A stretch of 10,730 nucleotides of DNA from CALSPH01 sp041690035. GTDB taxonomy: Bacteria; Bacteroidota; Bacteroidia; NS11-12g; UBA955. Below the pieces are notes generated by a model. The model was not told where the DNA came from and ran no database searches. It saw only the letters and a program-made list of their open reading frames with translations. Location: contig JBDNFC010000041.1 of NCBI GenBank assembly GCA_041690035.1, forward strand, positions 1 to 10,730, written 5' to 3'. Below, in pieces: positions 7,221-10,730 of this stretch. The first letter of the stretch is position 1, and each line of letters starts with the position of its first letter. A program made the position numbers and the translations under genes.

Positions 7221-9647
7221 ATGAAACAAACAACAACAAAAATTTTAAGTATTTTTATCTTTTTTCTCAGCGCACAATTATGCTCAGCACAGCCATCAGG
7301 ATACGTGTTTGAAAAACTAGGCAATGGCATCAATGGGGGAGCAGGATTTGCGCAAGCATCTCGCTTAGAAGCAACTAAGTGTGTAAATGGCAATTTATAT
7401 ATTACAGAATCTAATCGTATTGCAAGAACCGCTAAAATTCACAAATGGGATGGAACTATTTGGACCAGTTTGCCTCTTATTCAATTTGGGCCAATTGGCG
7501 GTATGATTAGTGATATTGATGAGTTTAATAATGAACTATATGTTTGCGGTTTTATCGATGCGCTCGTTGGCTTAGTTAGGCCAAATAATAAACCATTGGG
7601 CATTATTAAATTTAATGGAACGGCTTGGGATAGCTTGCCAAGCTACCCTACTTTTTCATGGCCCTATGATTCTATGCTAAGCACTAATCAAATTGAAACT
7701 TTTGGCGACAAATTATATTATGCCCCAAGTGGTAAATTTGTTCAAGTATTTGCATTAGATACGTTCGGAAATACTACTTTAATTTACCAACAAGAAACAT
7801 CATGGGCGAATAAGATTACTAGATTGAATAAGGTGGGCAATAATTTACTTTTTTCTGGTATAATAGATAGTATAGTAAATATTTCCAAAACATCTGGTAT
7901 TATTTATTATGATGGGGTAAATTTTTCTGCAACAAGAATTAAAACACCTTCTATTGTTAATGGTCTTTGGGTGAGAAATGATTCACAGTATGTTGTTTTA
8001 AAATCTAATGGACGATTAGAACTTTGGGAAAATGACAGCGCTCTTTTATTTCTAAACAATGATATTACAAATCCAATTAGTAGAATTAGTGGTGTAACTT
8101 TTAAAGATAGCTTTCTATTTCTAAGCCATTGGGGTCAAAATTCCCAATTTTTTTACAATTTTAGCAATAATATATGGACAACTACCACAAACAATCATTT
8201 AGTTCAGGGAATAGCGGTACCTGCTGGACCAAATAGAGCTATAATTGCGGGTTCAAACATATTGATTAAAGGAGCCGTAGAATTAGGTGAGGGTGCTATT
8301 GTGATGGGAAGAATGTATTTTGATGAAGATTCTAGTTGCAATTTTTCTGCTGGAGATGTGCCTCTCAAATATTTGTCTTTAACATTTGATAATGGTACAA
8401 ATATATTTTATTGTGTAACAGACTCTCTTGGAAACTATGAAATAACAGTGCCCTCTGGCACATACACTTATACGCCCAATTTGCAAAAACCTGGCTACTT
8501 TCTGCCTTGCACAGTATCAACAATAACAGTTGTTACTGGAAATACATACACCTCTGCAGATTTGCCATTACATTTTAGTGCTTTTAGAGATCTAAGTGTG
8601 AAATTTAATGCTCGGTTAGGTTTTAGAGCCAGACAAGGGTTTATAGATAATTATGAGCTAAAAGTAAAAAACTATAGTGCCTTGTCAGATTCTTGTGTTG
8701 TAACATTAAATTTTCCAAGCGTGTGCTCATTAATAAGCTCAGTTCCGAGTCCATTTAGCACTATTGGCAATCAACTAACCTATAAATTTGCAAACTTAGA
8801 TTGGAGTGAAGAAAGAAAGGTTATTTTAGAATTTAGAAGTGATTTTGCATCAACACAAGTAGGTGATTCTATTATGTTTAGAGCAGAAGTAGTAAATTCT
8901 TTAGGAGATTCATTTCCAGTGGACAATTTAGATACTCTTATTCAAATAGTTGCCGCAGCTTGGGACCCTAATATTAAGCAAAGTTCTCCTGAGGGAATAA
9001 TAACCGCTAATTTAACTAACATTAAATACCATATTCATTTTCAAAACACGGGCAATGATACTGCGTATAATGTAATAATAGTTGATACTTTTACTCAAAA
9101 ATTAGGTTTGCAAAATCTAGTGATAACAGCCACTAGCCACCCTGCAAGTTATTCTTTGAGAGTGCAAGACAACAGAACATTGATTTGGGAATTTAACAAT
9201 ATTCTTTTGCCAGACAGCAATACCAACGAATCAGCAAGCCACGGCTTTATTGCATTTGAAGCAAACATAAATGGCAACCTAGCAATTGGAGATTCTATTA
9301 GAAACAGAGCATCTATTTATTTTGACTACCAAAAACCTATCCTTACCAATTATGCCATTATTGTTAGAGGTGTAAAAGACAATTCAAAGGGGATAAAATC
9401 TATCGCATCTATTAATGACAATATAAAACTATATCCTAACCCTGCAAATAATACTGTAAGCATTAATTTAACTAATGTAACATCAAGTGCAGTTTTACAA
9501 GTATTTAATACTATGGGGCAATTAATTGAACAGCAGAATGTTAATCCTTCAGAATCTTTTAACCTAAATGTGGAACACTATGCAAAAGGAATGTATATTA
9601 TTAAAATAGCAAATACCAATTATCAAGCAAAATTAATGGTAGAATAA
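7221..9647 (+). CDS. Large T9SS-exported protein: propeller-like N-terminus, SdrB-like domain, DUF7619-like domain, sorting domain
   Basis: An 808-residue exported protein, role unknown. Residues 1-23 are a signal peptide ending LCSA, cleavage before Q24. Residues about 40-350 contain spaced motifs KWDGTIW (75-81), KFNGTAW (130-136) and YYDGVNF (near 230), suggesting a beta-propeller. Residues about 362-450 (GRMYFDEDSSCNFSAGDVPL, DSLGNYEITVPSGTYTY) look like an SdrB/carboxypeptidase-regulatory-like fold. Residues about 456-570 form an Ig-like DUF11-type domain, and 578-716 (AAAWDPNIKQSSPEG, YHIHFQNTGNDTAYNVII, IRNRASIYFDYQKPILTN) match the DUF7619-type domain common on Bacteroidota surface proteins. 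Residues about 735-808 are a T9SS type A sorting domain (IKLYPNPANN, VFNTMGQLIEQ, YAKGMYIIKI). It starts 12 nt after the barrel protein gene, so it is probably transcribed with the sigma factor; it may be a surface partner or merely a target. Confidence 0.88.
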   Translation: MKQTTTKILSIFIFFLSAQLCSAQPSGYVFEKLGNGINGGAGFAQASRLEATKCVNGNLYITESNRIARTAKIHKWDGTIWTSLPLIQFGPIGGMISDIDEFNNELYVCGFIDALVGLVRPNNKPLGIIKFNGTAWDSLPSYPTFSWPYDSMLSTNQIETFGDKLYYAPSGKFVQVFALDTFGNTTLIYQQETSWANKITRLNKVGNNLLFSGIIDSIVNISKTSGIIYYDGVNFSATRIKTPSIVNGLWVRNDSQYVVLKSNGRLELWENDSALLFLNNDITNPISRISGVTFKDSFLFLSHWGQNSQFFYNFSNNIWTTTTNNHLVQGIAVPAGPNRAIIAGSNILIKGAVELGEGAIVMGRMYFDEDSSCNFSAGDVPLKYLSLTFDNGTNIFYCVTDSLGNYEITVPSGTYTYTPNLQKPGYFLPCTVSTITVVTGNTYTSADLPLHFSAFRDLSVKFNARLGFRARQGFIDNYELKVKNYSALSDSCVVTLNFPSVCSLISSVPSPFSTIGNQLTYKFANLDWSEERKVILEFRSDFASTQVGDSIMFRAEVVNSLGDSFPVDNLDTLIQIVAAAWDPNIKQSSPEGIITANLTNIKYHIHFQNTGNDTAYNVIIVDTFTQKLGLQNLVITATSHPASYSLRVQDNRTLIWEFNNILLPDSNTNESASHGFIAFEANINGNLAIGDSIRNRASIYFDYQKPILTNYAIIVRGVKDNSKGIKSIASINDNIKLYPNPANNTVSINLTNVTSSAVLQVFNTMGQLIEQQNVNPSESFNLNVEHYAKGMYIIKIANTNYQAKLMVE

Positions 9648-9660
9648 AGTTTTTAACTGT

Positions 9661-9680
9661 TTGCTATCTTTAGTTAGCAA
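9661..9680 (+). repeat. Small hairpin just after the T9SS protein gene
   Basis: TTGCTA at 9661-9666 and TAGCAA at 9675-9680 can form a 6-bp stem with an 8-nt loop, 13 nt after the stop codon. There is no T run, so alone it is not a terminator. It may protect or assist the 3' end formed at the stronger hairpin downstream. Confidence 0.25.
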
Positions 9681-9716
9681 GATGGAAAAACGCAATAGTA
9701 ATTTTATGATTAAATT

Positions 9717-9756
9717 AAAAACCCCCACATTATACAAGTATGATGTGGGATTTTTT
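9717..9756 (+). terminator. Intrinsic terminator, potentially bidirectional
   Basis: CCCACATTATA (9724-9734) pairs with TATGATGTGGG (9739-9749) as an 11-bp stem with one T-G wobble and a CAAG tetraloop. It is followed by six T (9751-9756) and preceded by five A (9717-9721), so it could act on either strand, though no gene faces it from the right. It ends the sigma factor operon and isolates the ribosomal protein operon. Confidence 0.88.
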
Positions 9757-9826
9757 AATTTTAAGATATCAATAAAATCGAACGAATAATCAAAATAATG
9801 CTAATATATTTTTTTTGCAAGAGAGA

Positions 9827-9858
9827 TTGGTAAAAACAAAAAAAATTAACTACTTTTG
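9827..9858 (+). promoter_or_regulatory. Bacteroidota housekeeping-type promoter for rpsF-rpsR-rplI
   Basis: TTG at 9827-9829 (-33 element) and TACTTTTG at 9851-9858 (a perfect TAnnTTTG -7 element) are separated by 21 nt, inside the range known for Bacteroidota sigma-A promoters. Transcription should begin about 9863-9866, giving an A-rich, G-poor leader of roughly 30 nt before the rpsF ATG. The position between a terminator and an essential operon supports the call. Confidence 0.78.
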
Positions 9859-9895
9859 CAGCCCATTTTAATAAAAAATACAACACAAACAAAAC

Positions 9896-10270
9896 ATGGA
9901 ACACATTAATTATGAAGCAGCGGTTATTTTTACACCCGTGCTCTCTGACCAACAGCTAAAAGAAGCTTTGGCCACCTATAGAGAGTTAATCACTGCAAAC
10001 CAAGGTAACATTGTCAATGAAGACAATTGGGGTTTAACAAAATTGGCTTATCCAATTCAAAAGAAAAGTTCAGGCTTTTATTATTTTTTCGAATTTTCTG
10101 CTCCTGCAGAATTTGTAAAAGTGCTAGACCTAGCTTTTAGACGCGATGAACGTGTAATGCGCTATCTAACACTAAAATTAGATAAGCATGCACTGCTGTT
10201 TAACGCAAGAAGAAAAAACGGAGAATTCAAATCTGGCAAGGTAGCTAAAAAAGAAAAGGAGACAGTATAA
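9896..10270 (+). CDS. rpsF: 30S ribosomal protein bS6
   Basis: A 124-residue bS6, a platform protein of the small subunit that pairs with bS18. The typical ferredoxin-like pattern is visible: NYEAAVIFTPVLSDQQLKEAL at the start, WGLTKLAYPIQKKSSGFYYFFEF in the middle, and LDLAFRRDERVMRYLTLKLDKHA. The basic, charged tail (about 105-124, ending KKEKETV) is variable in the family. The start at 9896 fits family length; the preceding sequence is A-rich with no Shine-Dalgarno, as usual for Bacteroidota. It is first in the operon, and its last codons contain the Shine-Dalgarno-like sequence of rpsR, which begins 1 nt after its stop. Confidence 0.97.
   Translation: MEHINYEAAVIFTPVLSDQQLKEALATYRELITANQGNIVNEDNWGLTKLAYPIQKKSSGFYYFFEFSAPAEFVKVLDLAFRRDERVMRYLTLKLDKHALLFNARRKNGEFKSGKVAKKEKETV
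10255..10261 (+). promoter_or_regulatory. Shine-Dalgarno sequence of rpsR inside the rpsF 3' end
   Basis: AAAGGAG, 10 nt before the rpsR ATG at 10272, is complementary over 7 nt to the conserved 16S rRNA 3' tail. It is the only strong Shine-Dalgarno ahead of any start in this window. It also encodes Lys-Glu at the bS6 C-terminus (AAG GAG), so a coding coincidence is possible. Confidence 0.55.
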
Positions 10271-10271
10271 A

Positions 10272-10553
10272 ATGAGCAAGCAAAATAAAAACACAGATAA
10301 TAACTTTATATTCAACTCAAGAAATGCAGATTTGAATAGAAAAAAATATTGTAGATTCAAAAAAAGCGGCATAAAGCATATTGATTACAAAGATCCAGAT
10401 TTTTTATTAAAATTTGTAAATGATCAAGGTAAAATATTGCCTAGAAGGCTATCCGGCAATTCTTTGAAATTTCAAAGAAAAGTTGCAGTAGCTGTAAAAA
10501 GAGCAAGACATTTGGCAATATTGCCTTTTGTTACAGATGGTTTGAAAGATTAA
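10272..10553 (+). CDS. rpsR: 30S ribosomal protein bS18
   Basis: A 93-residue bS18, which binds 16S rRNA on the platform together with bS6. The conserved core is clear: KKYCRFKKSGIKHIDYKDPDFL (about 24-45), then FVNDQGKILPRRLSGNSLKFQRKVAVAVKRARHLAILPFV. The first 22 residues are a polar, variable extension. It starts 1 nt after rpsF and is preceded by a good Shine-Dalgarno, unlike the other genes here. In Flavobacterium ribosomes bS18, bS6 and bS21 form the pocket that holds the anti-Shine-Dalgarno, which makes this exception interesting. Confidence 0.97.
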   Translation: MSKQNKNTDNNFIFNSRNADLNRKKYCRFKKSGIKHIDYKDPDFLLKFVNDQGKILPRRLSGNSLKFQRKVAVAVKRARHLAILPFVTDGLKD

Positions 10554-10574
10554 AAATTAGCGCAAAAGAGAGAA

Positions 10575-10730
10575 ATGAAAATAATATTGACACAAGATGT
10601 AAATAAGCTTGGATTTAAAGATGATGTAGTGGAAGTGAAGAACGGATATGGAAGAAATTTCCTAATTCCTCAGAGTATGGCAAAATTAGCTACCCCTGGA
10701 AATTTAAAAATGCTGAGTGAAGACATTCGC
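10575..10730 (+). CDS. rplI: 50S ribosomal protein bL9, N-terminal part (runs off the right edge)
   Basis: The first 52 residues of bL9 are visible: MKIILTQDVNKLGFKDDVVEVKNGYGRNFLIPQSMA and the start of the connecting helix. This is the rRNA-binding N-terminal domain of a protein at the base of the L1 stalk. The gene continues beyond the window. The ATG is 21 nt after rpsR, preceded by a purine-rich AGAGAGAA that is only a weak Shine-Dalgarno. Gene order rpsF-rpsR-rplI is the usual one. Confidence 0.96.
   Translation, partial: MKIILTQDVNKLGFKDDVVEVKNGYGRNFLIPQSMAKLATPGNLKMLSEDIR

Noticed and set aside
9761..9952. Open frame on the - strand over the rpsF promoter and start
   Set aside because: It overlaps the promoter and the first codons of rpsF, and its hydrophobic look comes from reading A-rich DNA in reverse.
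1..10730. CRISPR array, tRNA, rRNA or insertion sequence
   Set aside because: Reading both strands I saw no regularly spaced repeats, no tRNA cloverleaf, no rRNA signature and no transposase.

Overview
The window looks like a piece of a Bacteroidota chromosome, possibly Chitinophagales or a relative (class and order are a guess). The evidence is very AT-rich DNA, two secreted proteins ending in type IX secretion (T9SS) sorting domains with the LYPNPAN motif, a gene start region almost free of Shine-Dalgarno sequences, and a Bacteroidota-type promoter (TTG-N21-TAnnTTTG) in front of rpsF. All recognised genes are on the + strand.

Region 1 (1-3261): the 3' end of an nfeD-like membrane protease gene, whose tail is a 51-bp tandem duplication and which lacks the usual soluble C-terminal domain. 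Two genes for secreted proteins follow closely: a T9SS cargo protein and a GVGINTxxP-type adhesin or fibre-like protein. Region 2 (3277-4827): selO, a pseudokinase-fold protein AMPylase, with a TTG start directly behind the adhesin gene. Region 3 (4828-5221): a 394-bp non-coding stretch holding a weak AT-rich hairpin and a perfect 14-bp inverted repeat.

Region 4 (5222-9647): a tightly packed three-gene unit. It encodes an ECF sigma factor, a protein with a cytoplasmic head, one inner-membrane helix, a long linker and a predicted outer-membrane beta-barrel (overlapping the sigma gene by 11 nt), and an 808-residue T9SS-exported protein starting 12 nt later. I infer that the middle protein is an anti-sigma factor reaching from cytoplasm to outer membrane in one chain, with the third protein as partner or target. 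This is the most unusual part of the window. A clear intrinsic terminator closes the unit.

Region 5 (9827-10730): the ribosomal protein operon rpsF-rpsR-rplI with its own promoter; rplI runs off the right edge. The only strong Shine-Dalgarno sequence I see in the window lies in front of rpsR. It is notable because bS18 and bS6 help hide the anti-Shine-Dalgarno in Bacteroidota ribosomes.
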